Shown here in pieces: positions 42,000 through 50,452 of a stretch of DNA of 64,000 nucleotides (within the stretch, counting starts at the first letter, position 1; each line of letters begins with the position of its first letter). The DNA lies in NCBI GenBank assembly GCA_016712465.1, contig JADJQZ010000001.1:6634001-6698000 (forward strand). Direction: 5' to 3'. The DNA comes from Candidatus Obscuribacter sp. (GTDB lineage: Bacteria; Cyanobacteriota; Vampirovibrionia; Obscuribacterales; Obscuribacteraceae). Under the pieces are notes generated by a model. It did no database searches and had not been told where the DNA came from. It saw nothing but the letters and a program-made list of their open reading frames with translations. The position numbers and the translations under genes were made by a program.

Positions 42000-42626
42000 A
42001 TGCCGTCTAAAGACCTGTACCCTGATTTAGATACGCTGAAAGCGCGATACCGTCGCTGGCAGCACTACAACATCCGCATCTTCGACATGCTGAGCGATGT
42101 CACCATTGTTTCGCCCCATGGCGGTTTTATCGAAGCCGGTACCTCCCACATTGCTCAGCTTGTGGCCGGACGAAACTACAACTTCTTCGACTTCCAGGGC
42201 CTGCTCAAGACTCGCCCGCTCGATTTGCACATCACTTCCGTCAACTTCCGGGAGCCCTTGCTGGCTGAAGTACTGGGTCGTTCTCGCCTGGCGGTATCCA
42301 TCCACTGCATGGGCAAGGAGGCGCCCGGAGAAATCTGGGTGGGCGGCCTGAACAAGAAGCTGCGTGACTGCATGGCTAAGGCTTTGCGGGAAAAGGGCTT
42401 CACTGTGCGCACGGATCTGCCCCGCTACAAGGGTGTTCACCCGCGCAACTTCGTTAACATGCCCGTCGAACACGGCGTGCAGTTGGAAATTGCCGGGGAC
42501 GTTGTGGACAGCTTCTTCAGCACACCTGCAAAGTTTGCCCGAGAAGTGGATTTTGCCCCGGAGGCAACCCCGGTCCTGCACAACTTCGTGGCTGCTTGCC
42601 GCAAGGCCCTCTGTCAGTGCTCCTGA
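42000..42626 (+). CDS. Poly-gamma-glutamate hydrolase-like protein (PghP family)
   Basis: A 208-residue protein matching the PF05908-type gamma-glutamyl hydrolases first known from Bacillus phage PghP: VSPHGGFIEAGTS (zinc ligand region), FFDFQG, DLHITSVNF, VSIHCMGKEAPGEIWVGG, and NMPVEHGVQLEIAGDV with a likely catalytic Glu. It should hydrolyse gamma-linked glutamate chains, such as poly-gamma-glutamate or folate tails. No signal peptide is present. The ATG at 42000 has a GAGC site about 9 nt upstream. Codons are less extreme than in the following island D genes but still GC-leaning. Confidence 0.85.
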   Translation: MPSKDLYPDLDTLKARYRRWQHYNIRIFDMLSDVTIVSPHGGFIEAGTSHIAQLVAGRNYNFFDFQGLLKTRPLDLHITSVNFREPLLAEVLGRSRLAVSIHCMGKEAPGEIWVGGLNKKLRDCMAKALREKGFTVRTDLPRYKGVHPRNFVNMPVEHGVQLEIAGDVVDSFFSTPAKFAREVDFAPEATPVLHNFVAACRKALCQCS

Positions 42627-42932
42627 AATATGAGCTAGCGCTAATTTCACTAGTTGATCTTGAGATTAAACAAGCATTTCTAGTGTCATTAGCGAAGCTC
42701 TAGTAGAAATCACATCTTTCAACACCTTGTCTTTTAAGCTTCTTCAAGCTTAGGACAGAGTTATCTCTCATTTTCAAATCAGAATCAGGTCAAAGACTCA
42801 AGTACATTGTCGGCGCCTTAGCTTAGCCCATTTCTTCTGACTGCTGGTCAGGCGTTGGGGCAGTTCTGAATTGTTGTGAGAAGTCGCAGCAGCAATGCTT
42901 TCTCTGTAATGCAACCTGGAAAGGATGTAACT
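42627..42932. other. Spacer between the hydrolase gene and island D
   Basis: A 306-bp AT-rich gap. Several TAGCG/GCTA words near 42633-42710 allow weak pairing; no strong terminator or gene seen. Confidence 0.35.
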
Positions 42933-43562
42933 ATGAGCGACTATCGTCGTATCGACCTTTTGCAGTGCCACCTCACCATCAACCACGACATCGCCCACCT
43001 GCGCAGCAACATGCGTCTGGCGGCGAACCTGGAGATGGAACTGGTGGACTTCGATAAGCAAATCGATGAGGCCCTGGGCACCCTCGAGCCCCTGGTCCAG
43101 CGACTGGCTTCCATGGCCTGCCTGCCTCTCGACGGTGCTCCTGTCACCGATGAGGAATTCGACCTGATTCTGGCGGCTTCGGGCACCATCGGCGGTCTCA
43201 GCCATTGCCTCGAAACCACCTTCGGTGTCTACCGGCAGGTGCAGCAGGCAATCGGGCAGCTCGATTACCTGGTGAGCGAGGGCAAAGGTGTGGACCGCCT
43301 CTTCGTGGTGGCCGATCCCGCCCTGGCCGACAACCCCGTGGCTCGAAACCTCATCGCTCATGCTGCGGCATCGACCGGTGGAGTGCTTGCGGCGCGTCAG
43401 TGCTTCGCTCTCTGCTCCTCGGCCCTGAAGCGACTGGATTACCAGGCTGCTGCTCGCCACCTCTCCGAGGCGCGCCGTTTTGCGTCCAACGAGAATCTCC
43501 TCGCTTCCCTGGTGAAGCGCGGCGGTCTGCGTGCGGCGGAAGGGCTGCCAGCCTGTGCCTGA
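42933..43562 (+). CDS. Helical protein, unknown function (island D)
   Basis: A 209-residue soluble protein, almost all helical with heptad-like Leu spacing (LEMELVDFDKQIDEALGTLEPLV; YRQVQQAIGQLDYLVSEG). The second half has AHAAASTGGVLAARQCFAL. AAGGATG lies 8 nt before the ATG at 42933. No signal peptide or membrane segment. It is followed, after a short hairpin-prone gap, by a NadD gene. Codon use is strongly C/G-ending. I do not recognise the family. Confidence 0.6.
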   Translation: MSDYRRIDLLQCHLTINHDIAHLRSNMRLAANLEMELVDFDKQIDEALGTLEPLVQRLASMACLPLDGAPVTDEEFDLILAASGTIGGLSHCLETTFGVYRQVQQAIGQLDYLVSEGKGVDRLFVVADPALADNPVARNLIAHAAASTGGVLAARQCFALCSSALKRLDYQAAARHLSEARRFASNENLLASLVKRGGLRAAEGLPACA

Positions 43563-43709
43563 GCTTACTTTCAACCTGCCACCAACTGTGTCCTAGCGGA
43601 AGAGACTTTTCGAGAATCGAAGCGGAGGGTGCCTGAGGTGCCCCCCTCTTTGCCGAGAACAAGCGCTCTTTCCCCATTTTATGAACCATCAACTGATAGG
43701 GGAAAGCCT

Positions 43710-44333
43710 ATGAACAAAATTCGTATCGGCCTCCTGGGCGGCACGTTCGATCCCGTGCACAACGGGCATCTGCACGTAGCTCGCCACATGCGCCGCAAAC
43801 TCTCTCTCGACCAGGTTCACCTGGTCACAGCCTACAAGCCGCCGCACAAGGTCTCCGGGGTGCTTGGTGCCGAGCATCGCCATGAGATGGTGCAGGCTGC
43901 CTGTGCTTCGGAGGAAGGTCTGTTTGCCAGCGCCATCGAGCTGGAGCAGGGCTTCTCATTCACCATCGATACGGTGCGCTACCTGCGTGCCAATCATCCG
44001 GCCGGTGCCGACAATCTCGAGCTCTACTTCATCACGAGCGCCGAGTACGTCGACCCCAACAATCCGCACAATCTGCTCACCTGGATGGACGCCCGGGAAC
44101 TCTTTTCCCTGGTCAAGTTCGTGGTGACGCCTCGTGGCGGTACCGACGTTGCCGGTACGCAGGCCTGGGTGGACAGCCTGGGGCTGACCGATGTGGCCAT
44201 GGTGGAAGATGTTCCGCCGTTGCATGTCACCAGCGGTGTGGTGAAGCGAGCCCTGGCCGGTGGTCAGTCCGTGGATGCGATGTTGCCGGCCCGGGTGGCT
44301 GAGCTGATTCGCGCGCGCGGTTACTACCGCTGA
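43710..44333 (+). CDS. Nicotinate-nucleotide adenylyltransferase-like (NadD copy 1)
   Basis: A 207-residue nucleotidylyltransferase that should adenylate nicotinate mononucleotide in NAD synthesis. The N-terminal GGTFDPVHNGH (residues 10-20) is the intact HxGH-type motif, and PPHK and FITSAEY fit the family. The C-terminal ISSTxIR signature is replaced by HVTSGVVKR, so ATP-phosphate contacts may differ. The ATG at 43710 lies behind GGGGAA. It is one of two copies in the window, the other at 57655. Codons are C/G-ending and a strong terminator follows. Confidence 0.82.
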   Translation: MNKIRIGLLGGTFDPVHNGHLHVARHMRRKLSLDQVHLVTAYKPPHKVSGVLGAEHRHEMVQAACASEEGLFASAIELEQGFSFTIDTVRYLRANHPAGADNLELYFITSAEYVDPNNPHNLLTWMDARELFSLVKFVVTPRGGTDVAGTQAWVDSLGLTDVAMVEDVPPLHVTSGVVKRALAGGQSVDAMLPARVAELIRARGYYR

Positions 44334-44370
44334 AAGGTGCTGTAGCACTCATGCCTGTTCACTGGGATTC

Positions 44371-44416
44371 AGGGAAGGGGGAGGCGCAAGCCTCCTTCTT
44401 CCCTCGAATCTTTTTG
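44371..44416 (+). terminator. Terminator of NadD copy 1
   Basis: A 15-bp stem with two G-T pairs (44371-44385 with 44390-44404, loop GCAA) followed by CGAATCTTTTTGT. It lies 38 bp after the stop. Confidence 0.85.
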
Positions 44417-44417
44417 T

Positions 44418-44640
44418 TTGCATCTAGTAAAACATATAGTATAAAATTTGATTTTTTTTGAGACTGAGGCCTGGGTGCACCCTGGCAAACAGCACTAAAT
44501 GGCCTGGCACTTCTGCTCTCAGGTGGTGGCCGCCTCAACCACAAGATAGGCTTGAATTGAGGCGGGTCGAGGCAGAAAGCCTACTGAGTCAAGGGGCGGC
44601 CATTTCTATTGAAGTAAACAGCCGTCCCCTGGGAGTAGTT
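44418..44640 (+). ncRNA. Candidate structured small RNA with promoter-like lead
   Basis: Just past the NadD terminator there is TTGCAT (44418), a 16-nt gap, then TATAAA (44440-44445), like a sigma-70 promoter. From about 44453 the sequence folds well: a hairpin 44469-44486 with loop TGCA; an 8-bp closing stem 44527-44534 with 44595-44602; inside it a 7-bp stem 44547-44553 with 44577-44583. The 3' arm 44593-44600 can pair instead with 44621-44629, so two exclusive folds exist. No protein frame is credible. It ends against the convergent DUF6932-like gene (stop 44648). Confidence 0.35.
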
Positions 44641-44647
44641 TCGAACT

Positions 44648-45529
44648 TTAGTTGTGCAAGCGGTCCGGCATGCTCGCAGCCGCATTGTCCCACATGCAGT
44701 AGGGTAGGAAGTCTTTTGCTTCCGGCAGAGGCTGACCGAGGTCGAGGGCGATAATGCCGACGAAGCGGCTGCGTGGTATGGGACCAAGATGCGCCAGTCT
44801 GGTGTCGTCGAGGTCGATTAGCTCGCAATCGAAGATGGTGCGCTGCTGGCGGTTCAGTCGCAGATACTTGATGTCGGCGGCACCGCCGTCGATGCCGTAA
44901 TATCCACGTGCATTGCGATTCGCCGAATAGTTGTTACGGTCGAGCATCGGTTCAAGCTTGCTCATGTCCATGCCTTGCGGCTCGAAGATGTAGTCGATGT
45001 CGTTGGGGTTTTCTTTGGCTGTGACGAAGCTGCCGCCAACGTAAGCCCTTTTGCAGCCGGCGTTTTGCAGACTGATTAGAGCAGCGAGCAGACCTTGCGT
45101 CTGGCGATGGCGGCGGTCTGTCTGTCCGAAGCGGGCCGTGAATTCGGACCAACCGGCATGGTGCATGCCCCTGGGCAGAAGCCCGTCTTCATCAAGGGGC
45201 AGAATGCCCTGGAAGTGTTCGCAGTCCTGGTCAATGGAAGCCTGGTCGAAAGCCGCAAGCTGTTGCCGTTCGACAAAGGCGAGCAAGCAAGGCATGAGCT
45301 GGTCCCAGGCTTCGTCCAGTAAGAGCGAAAGTTTCTTTATCTCGTCGTCGTCTTCGGAAATGCGGCTCAGGAAGCCGTTAATTGTGCTGCGCGCTTGTGC
45401 TGTCGCCAGAAGCAAGGGACTGTCGGTTATGACCGGGTCTCTGATATTGTTCACCAGGCAAAGTGATGCTTGCAGTTTCTCGTATTTGCTAAACAGAAGG
45501 TCGAGCTTTTGCTCTAAGCTATTGGTCAT
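44648..45529 (-). CDS. DUF6932-like protein with nucleotidyltransferase motif
   Basis: A 293-residue protein. The C-terminal half resembles DUF6932: ILPLDEDGLLPRGMHHAGWSEFTARF, then a polymerase-beta-type nucleotidyltransferase signature YVGGSFVTAKENPNDIDYIF, containing GS and DxD, and later CELIDLDDTRLAHLG. The N-terminal 100 residues are an extra helical domain. It may transfer a nucleotide to a protein or RNA, as in MNT-type toxin/antitoxin or immunity proteins; no HEPN partner is adjacent. GAGGAG lies 7 nt before the ATG. The spacer before 45601 may hold its promoter. Confidence 0.75.
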   Translation of the reverse strand: MTNSLEQKLDLLFSKYEKLQASLCLVNNIRDPVITDSPLLLATAQARSTINGFLSRISEDDDEIKKLSLLLDEAWDQLMPCLLAFVERQQLAAFDQASIDQDCEHFQGILPLDEDGLLPRGMHHAGWSEFTARFGQTDRRHRQTQGLLAALISLQNAGCKRAYVGGSFVTAKENPNDIDYIFEPQGMDMSKLEPMLDRNNYSANRNARGYYGIDGGAADIKYLRLNRQQRTIFDCELIDLDDTRLAHLGPIPRSRFVGIIALDLGQPLPEAKDFLPYCMWDNAAASMPDRLHN

Positions 45530-45600
45530 TTGTACTCCTCTTTTTAGAAAACTTTGACGGCTCTGAATTGAGCAGACCGCCGGGTTCGCCCTTGCAAGAC

Positions 45601-45945
45601 TCAGGGTTTGACTCCCCAGGAGCTATTTCCTTGGCCTACGCGAGCAGCCACAGCCGAGTCTAGTTTCAAGAGCACATGGTATTTCGCCAGCGGTGTGCCC
45701 ATGATGATCACTTCGGAGGCACCGAAGATGCACAGGAGAAAGACAGCCTTGTCCAGACCGAAGACTAGGTAAAGCATGGCTGCCGCCAGAAGCAGTACGA
45801 TTCCTGCTGCGGCTATGGCGGGAGCGGGGGCAAGTTTGCAAAAACGGCGCAGGGCCAGGTAAAGGGTTCTAGCTGTGACAACCAGACCAACAGGTCCGAC
45901 CACCATGAGAATTACCGGAGAGAGCATTGCGATTTGTTCGTTCAT
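45601..45945 (-). CDS. Small membrane protein, unknown function
   Basis: A 114-residue protein with three hydrophobic segments (about residues 9-30, 42-62 and 66-86), a short charged loop between the first two, and a soluble C-terminal 25 residues. GAGGAC lies 8 nt before the ATG at 45945. It is about 70 bp upstream of the DUF6932-like gene on the same strand and might share a transcript. Family unknown. Confidence 0.6.
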   Translation of the reverse strand: MNEQIAMLSPVILMVVGPVGLVVTARTLYLALRRFCKLAPAPAIAAAGIVLLLAAAMLYLVFGLDKAVFLLCIFGASEVIIMGTPLAKYHVLLKLDSAVAARVGQGNSSWGVKP

Positions 45946-46515
45946 AAGAAGTCCTCGATTGTTAATGAATTGTCAGAGCCGTGAGCATCAGCAGGAGCGC
46001 TTCCGGCAATATGAAAATGCCCCGATGTAAGTTTCGAGACGGTTGTAACCGCAGTTCAATCCCGTTGTGAATAGCAAAACCGCACAGCAGGCTGACTCTG
46101 AAGCAAACTAGTTGCATAGAGAAAAAACATGTTGCCGTTCTGGCTGGTGTTTGTGTGTGGTTTAAAACCTTGAGTCTGGAAAGAGATGTGAAAAGCGGGA
46201 TAACTTGACCTTACTGAGACTTTTCTGAGGCTGCAAGAAAGGCCAAAGCTTCGGAGACGCCCGGGCTTTCAGCCTGAAAAGCTAATGCAGCGGTGTTTTC
46301 GGGCACCGCTGTAAGCAACTTTTTGAAAGTCTGTCATGGATGCCGTGGTGGTACTACGAGTCAATAACAGTTAGCGTGTGCTAAGGCTGATCCGGTTCTT
46401 CAAGACGCTTATTCAGTGAGCGTTTTGAGCACTTCCTTGCCAGGCGGCGCTGACGGCGTCTCTCTCTGGAGCCGTCCAAGTGGACTGATTTGCCCGGTGC
46501 CGCGAGCGGCTCAAT
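45946..46515. other. Spacer with a bidirectional hairpin
   Basis: A 570-bp stretch without a plausible gene. A 9-bp stem (46287-46295 with 46304-46312, 8-nt loop) is flanked by CTTTT on the minus side and ACTTTTTG on the plus side. It may terminate the coiled-coil gene that ends at 46516. Confidence 0.45.
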
Positions 46516-47055
46516 TTACTTGAGGGGGCTGCCGGTGAACCAGGCGCAGAATCTTACCCAGCTGCTGTTTTCCAGGCGGCTGAGATCTGCTTCCACCATG
46601 CTCAGGTGCTTTTTGTAAGCGGCAAGAATTTTTTCCAGGATGCTCAACTGCTGATTGCGCTCATCGAGCAAGCGCTCTCTTTTGAGAAGTTGTAGATTGC
46701 GGTGTTCGATGACTGCTTTCAGTTCCTGGTTTTCTTTCTCAAGGACGATGCATCTGGCTGCCTTGGCTCTGAAATCGGGCAGGAAGGACAGCTGCCCTTC
46801 CATGGACTCAATCTGGCTCTCAAGAAAGCCGATGCGGTGCATGGCGCCCTGCAAGCGGTCGGAGCTCAAGGTGAGCTGCTCGATCAATTTTCCGACGCTC
46901 TCTTCCGTGATGGCTTCACGTGTATCAGTATTGAGAGCTCTTTCGTGCAGAGTAAGATCGGCGGTTTTTCTTCTGGTGCCGATCTCGGCGATGGCATCAC
47001 AATTGGTGGCGTTGGTGAGGCGGCTTAGCAGGCTGCCATCTTGAGTAGCTGTCAT
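46516..47055 (-). CDS. Coiled-coil protein, unknown function
   Basis: A 179-residue soluble protein whose residues 55-165 are a long heptad-patterned coiled coil (LSSDRLQGAMHRIGFLESQIE; KENQELKAVIEHRNLQLLKRE). A flexible polar N-terminus precedes it and the last residues are RFCAWFTGSPLK. GAGG precedes the ATG by 8 nt. It is likely a structural or scaffolding protein; no family recognised. It is divergent from the MFS gene (plus) across a 470-bp spacer. Confidence 0.65.
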   Translation of the reverse strand: MTATQDGSLLSRLTNATNCDAIAEIGTRRKTADLTLHERALNTDTREAITEESVGKLIEQLTLSSDRLQGAMHRIGFLESQIESMEGQLSFLPDFRAKAARCIVLEKENQELKAVIEHRNLQLLKRERLLDERNQQLSILEKILAAYKKHLSMVEADLSRLENSSWVRFCAWFTGSPLK

Positions 47056-47525
47056 AAGGGAGACCTCTTACGGCGGGAACAATTAAAGACTGGGAAGTTT
47101 AGCTCGTGTGCCGGATTTGCTTGCATCCGGATTTACTTGGATTTGGATAAGGTTTACGCACATTTGGTGCTCTACTGAGCAGTCAGTTAATTATGGTGGT
47201 AAGAGGGCAGACTGTCCAGAGATTGGCGCTTGTCAAGCGGATTTGCCTTTGGTACTCGCGCGGTTGCGCTAAAGGTCAAAGGCGATTTCCTGCTGCTTGA
47301 CAACGCATTGCTCGGTCTCTCTTAGCAAGAGATCACTAAAAACCAAGCTGAAACGCTAACTTCTGAATTCAAAACCTATTACGGTCGAGTAATACACGTC
47401 TCTTCTCAATTTCTTCTGTCAGGGCTTTTCCACTGCTCTACCCAACCCCCTAAAACTCTCTCTTTTCTCAATCTCCAGGCCGCTCCGAATTAGATCGCAG
47501 CGCCGGAATTTTGCTGGAGGAAAAT
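47056..47525. other. Divergent promoter region before island E
   Basis: A 470-bp spacer with no gene seen. 47320-47480 is AT-rich and probably contains the MFS promoter. Confidence 0.4.
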
Positions 47526-48838
47526 ATGTCTTCGAACCCCCTATCCGTCTTGAAACGGCTGCGGGACAAGGTGGCGAAAAATCTGTCACAGACTTTCAAG
47601 TCTATGGCGGATCCCAATTTTCGCAACTACAGTCTCGGCATGTTTGTTTCAAGCTGCGGCACCTGGATGCAGAGTGTGGCACTGAGCTGGTTGGTTTATC
47701 GCCTTACCGGTTCGGCTGCTGCCCTCGGCCTTGTCACTTTCGCCAACAGTTTGCCTCTGCTCCTGCTCACTTTTGTGGGCGGCATGGCGGCGGACAAATT
47801 CGACAAGCGCAAGATTCTGTTTACGACCAACTCCATCGCCATGGTGCAGGCTCTCATCCTGACCGTCATGGTTGCTACCGGCACGGCCACAATCGGATGG
47901 GTGATTGCACTCTCCGTGGTGCTCGGTATCGTCACTGCCTTCGAGGTGCCCACCCGGCAGTCCCTTGTGCCCCTGCTCATCCAGGACGAAAAGGACACTC
48001 ACAACGCCATCGGGCTCTCTTCCGCCACCTTTCATGTCTCGCGCATGATTGGTCCGGCTCTGGCTGGTCTGGCCATTGCTCGCTTCGGTGAGCTCGTCTG
48101 CTTCGCTCTCAACACCGTCAGCTTCCTGGCGGCGCTCTTTGCCATCTGGTCCGTCAAGCCGCGCGATCCCATGGCCAAGGCGAAGGAGGGTGAAAGCGGT
48201 TCAGCATCACCTGCGGGCGGTGCGAACAAGGACAAGCAGGGGAGTGCAGCCGGTTTCTGGGCTGTCTTTCGCAGCCCCGGCGTCATGACCCTGATCATTC
48301 TGGCGGCTTTCTTCAGCACCTTCGGTATGCAGTACTCAGTGCTCATGCCGGTCATCGTGGACAAGATCTTGCACGGGTCTTCCGAGCAATTCGGCTTCCT
48401 CTCCGCTGCCGGTGGTCTTGGCTCTTTGATGGGGGCGCTCTTGATTGCTTCCTTCGGCTCCCGCACCGCCTGCGTCGGCGTCTGGGTCTGGCTGCGGTCG
48501 TGCTTTCTGCGGCGGTGCTGCTGCTTGCCTTCTCGCAAGTCTTCGCCCTGTCCGTGGTGGCAATCATGATCTGTGGTGCCTGTCTTTCCATGCACTGGAG
48601 CGGCGGTAATTCGCTGATTCAGCAGTGCGCCGAACCAGGCAAACGCGGTCGACTGATGGGGGCTTATTCCACCTTCACCCTTGGCCTGGCGCACTTCACG
48701 GCTCTGATTGCCGGTTGGACCGCCGAGCATTTTGGTGTGGGCAGTGCCCTCATGTTTGCCAGTGCCGGAATGTTCGTAGGTGCTTGCATCTACCTGTTCA
48801 AGTCGCGCAAGCTGGACGACACCTGCGAAGGTGATTGA
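47526..48838 (+). pseudogene. MFS transporter split by a one-base frameshift
   Basis: A major facilitator protein of the EntS/enterobactin-exporter-like group, about 437 residues if repaired. Residues about 25-310 are read in one frame (six to seven membrane helices; KFDKRKI-type loop between helices 2 and 3). The frame then drifts into a Cys/Arg/Trp-rich stop-bound tail near 48462, while the next frame from about 48461 reads PHRLRRRLGLAAVVLSAAVLLLAF and continues through GGNSLIQQCAEPGKRGRLMGAYS to the end. One missing base in the C-run near 48459-48462 explains it. A sequencing error, true decay or a -1 programmed shift all fit. GGAGG precedes ATG 47526. Confidence 0.82.
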
Positions 48839-48870
48839 TGTCTACAGGCGCTACCGGTTGAATACTTGAG

Positions 48871-48920
48871 GGAGACCGGAAAGGAATAAAACACTTTTCC
48901 GGTCTCCTTCTTGCTTTCAC
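48871..48920 (+). terminator. Terminator after the MFS gene
   Basis: A perfect 12-bp stem GGAGACCGGAAA (48871-48882 with 48896-48907) followed by TTCTTGCTTTC. The same GAGACCGG stem core is found in the terminator at 60988-61011. Confidence 0.8.
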
Positions 48921-48965
48921 GATGCCGCTTGCATTTCTCTTTGCCGTTTGATACTAAGGAATATC

Positions 48966-49029
48966 GTATAATTGACAAATGTGTTTTCTGGTCTTTTTCT
49001 GGGCAAATAGAGGGCAAGCGTATAATTGC
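48966..49029. promoter_or_regulatory. Two CGTATAATTG boxes upstream of the 122-residue gene
   Basis: The 10-mer CGTATAATTG occurs at 48966-48975 and 49020-49029. Each contains TATAAT, a match to a sigma-70 -10 box; a good -35 at 17 nt is not obvious for either. They lie 110-170 bp before the next plus-strand gene. Confidence 0.4.
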
Positions 49030-49136
49030 CGCTAAGATTGAAAAGTACGCTTGGAATACCCGGAATACCGACCCTGGCTTGATGTGATCGATTGAAAATA
49101 TCGCCCGGCGGAAAGAGGAAGGAGTGAATCTGGGTC

Positions 49137-49505
49137 ATGGCAGATAATAGTGCAAGTGGAACTGAGGGCAAGAAAGCTTCGACTGATGTGCTCAGCGCCG
49201 CATTTACCATTTACATGGAGGCTGAAAAGCCCACCAAGAGAGATTTCGTCAAGAAGTTAGGGGCTGCCGTGCCCGGTCTTGATGCTAAAGAGTATGAACA
49301 GGCCTGGACCCGGGTCAGCAACCTATTTGAGCAGTCCTGTAAGTTGGCTTTTCGCTGGGCTAATGAAAACAGTCCCGGCTCGGAGATTGATATTTCCCTG
49401 ATCGAAAACGTCTTCATCAATGAAATCGCCAGAAAGTGCCAGGGCTTCACTTATGCCGAGTACTCCAAGGCTCTCACCTACGGTTTTGACCGGGGCATTT
49501 TCTAA
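49137..49505 (+). CDS. Unknown protein (122 residues)
   Basis: A 122-residue soluble, mostly helical protein (EYEQAWTRVSNLFEQSCKLAFRW; IDISLIENVFINEIARKC). The ATG at 49137 has AAGGAG about 14 nt upstream, a bit far; a short spacer may tolerate it. It ends with SKALTYGFDRGIF. Family unknown. It converges with the HD-domain gene, with a short direct repeat in between. Confidence 0.6.
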   Translation: MADNSASGTEGKKASTDVLSAAFTIYMEAEKPTKRDFVKKLGAAVPGLDAKEYEQAWTRVSNLFEQSCKLAFRWANENSPGSEIDISLIENVFINEIARKCQGFTYAEYSKALTYGFDRGIF

Positions 49506-49512
49506 GCAAGAT

Positions 49513-49541
49513 GCAAACCAAGCAGCAAACCAAGCAGCAAA
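49513..49541. repeat. Short tandem repeat GCAAACCAAGCA
   Basis: Two identical 12-bp units (49513-49524, 49525-49536) plus a partial third (GCAAACTAATT) lie between two convergent genes. Confidence 0.75.
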
Positions 49542-49545
49542 CTAA

Positions 49546-50211
49546 TTAGCCGAATTTGATGCGCTTTTCCAGCGCTTCAAGAGCCAGGGACAGCTCTTCC
49601 ATCAGGTAAGCATCGGTAGTCTCGGCCAGGGGCAGGTAGAAACTCTTGCCCTCATCGAGCATTTTTTGTTGGAAGGACTTATCGAGCAGTTCGGCTGCCT
49701 CTCTTGTGTTGTCCAGGCGGTCGGCAAGCTTGACCAGTTTGGTTTCCACACTGGCGTTGAAAATACGGTCCTGATAAATCTTGAGAATCCGGTCGCGCTC
49801 TTGTTTGGAAGCGTTAGCCGCCAGGGGCGGCATGCTCAATATTGAGACCATCATGGCTATGGGGCGCCCGAAGGCTTCTTCGATAGAGCCGATAGTGACC
49901 TTACCGGCGCTCATTTCCACAGTGTCGTGTAGGAGGGCGGCGGCCACGGCCAGGGGTTCTTTCAACTCCAGTTCTTCCAGAATGATCAAGGCCACGCGCA
50001 TGGGGTGCACGATGAAGGGAGAGGCATGTTTTGGATTACTGACGTTTCTGGCCGGCCTTCTAGTCTGACCGGAGTGCACCTGTTCGGCCAGGCTCAGGGC
50101 TTTGCCCAGCATTACCTTATCTACCACCCGTAGCGTCTCGATGGCTAGCAGAAGCCTGTGTCTTAAGGTGCCTGCCAGTTTGTCCGTCGGTTGGGGAGAA
50201 GTGGGGCTCAT
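49546..50211 (-). CDS. SpoT/MESH1-like HD-domain hydrolase
   Basis: A 221-residue protein with the HD domain of RelA/SpoT-type hydrolases. Metal-site residues appear as H in FIVHPMRVA, HD in LLHDTVE and D in KLADRLDN; the intervening VTIGSIEEAFG matches the family. Known small relatives (MESH1, SAH) remove the pyrophosphate from (p)ppGpp. No synthetase or TGS/ACT domain is present. The HDTVE-D-style block is slightly altered (HDTVEMSAGK), so substrate could differ. The gene faces the 122-residue gene and lies downstream of a non-coding stretch. Confidence 0.82.
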   Translation of the reverse strand: MSPTSPQPTDKLAGTLRHRLLLAIETLRVVDKVMLGKALSLAEQVHSGQTRRPARNVSNPKHASPFIVHPMRVALIILEELELKEPLAVAAALLHDTVEMSAGKVTIGSIEEAFGRPIAMMVSILSMPPLAANASKQERDRILKIYQDRIFNASVETKLVKLADRLDNTREAAELLDKSFQQKMLDEGKSFYLPLAETTDAYLMEELSLALEALEKRIKFG

Positions 50212-50350
50212 CTTGGGATATCCGATTGGTGGTCTATTAGTGTAGCTGTTCTCTCATTGCATATGCCCGATTATCAGTCTTAACCATCCGGCAGTTTGTA
50301 TTTTTTCAAACCGGCTTCTTGAAAGAAACTATAGGAAATAATAGAAAATG

Positions 50351-50384
50351 AAAAAAAGAGAGAGCCCGGTTGAGGGGCTCTCTC
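50351..50384 (-). terminator. Terminator closing island F
   Basis: A perfect 10-bp stem (50358-50367 with 50375-50384, 7-nt loop) followed on the minus strand by seven T (50351-50357 on the plus strand are A). It lies about 70 bp past the thioesterase stop. Confidence 0.9.
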
Positions 50385-50452
50385 TCGATTTGCGACAGGT
50401 GAGGGGCTTTGTCGGCAATCTTTGAAGCAAGGGCTGGACCTGGACGGCGCCC

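Noticed and set aside
48459..48470. Programmed -1 frameshift in the MFS gene
   Set aside because: There is no convincing slippery heptamer with a downstream pseudoknot visible, and MFS proteins are not known to use it. A lost base is simpler.
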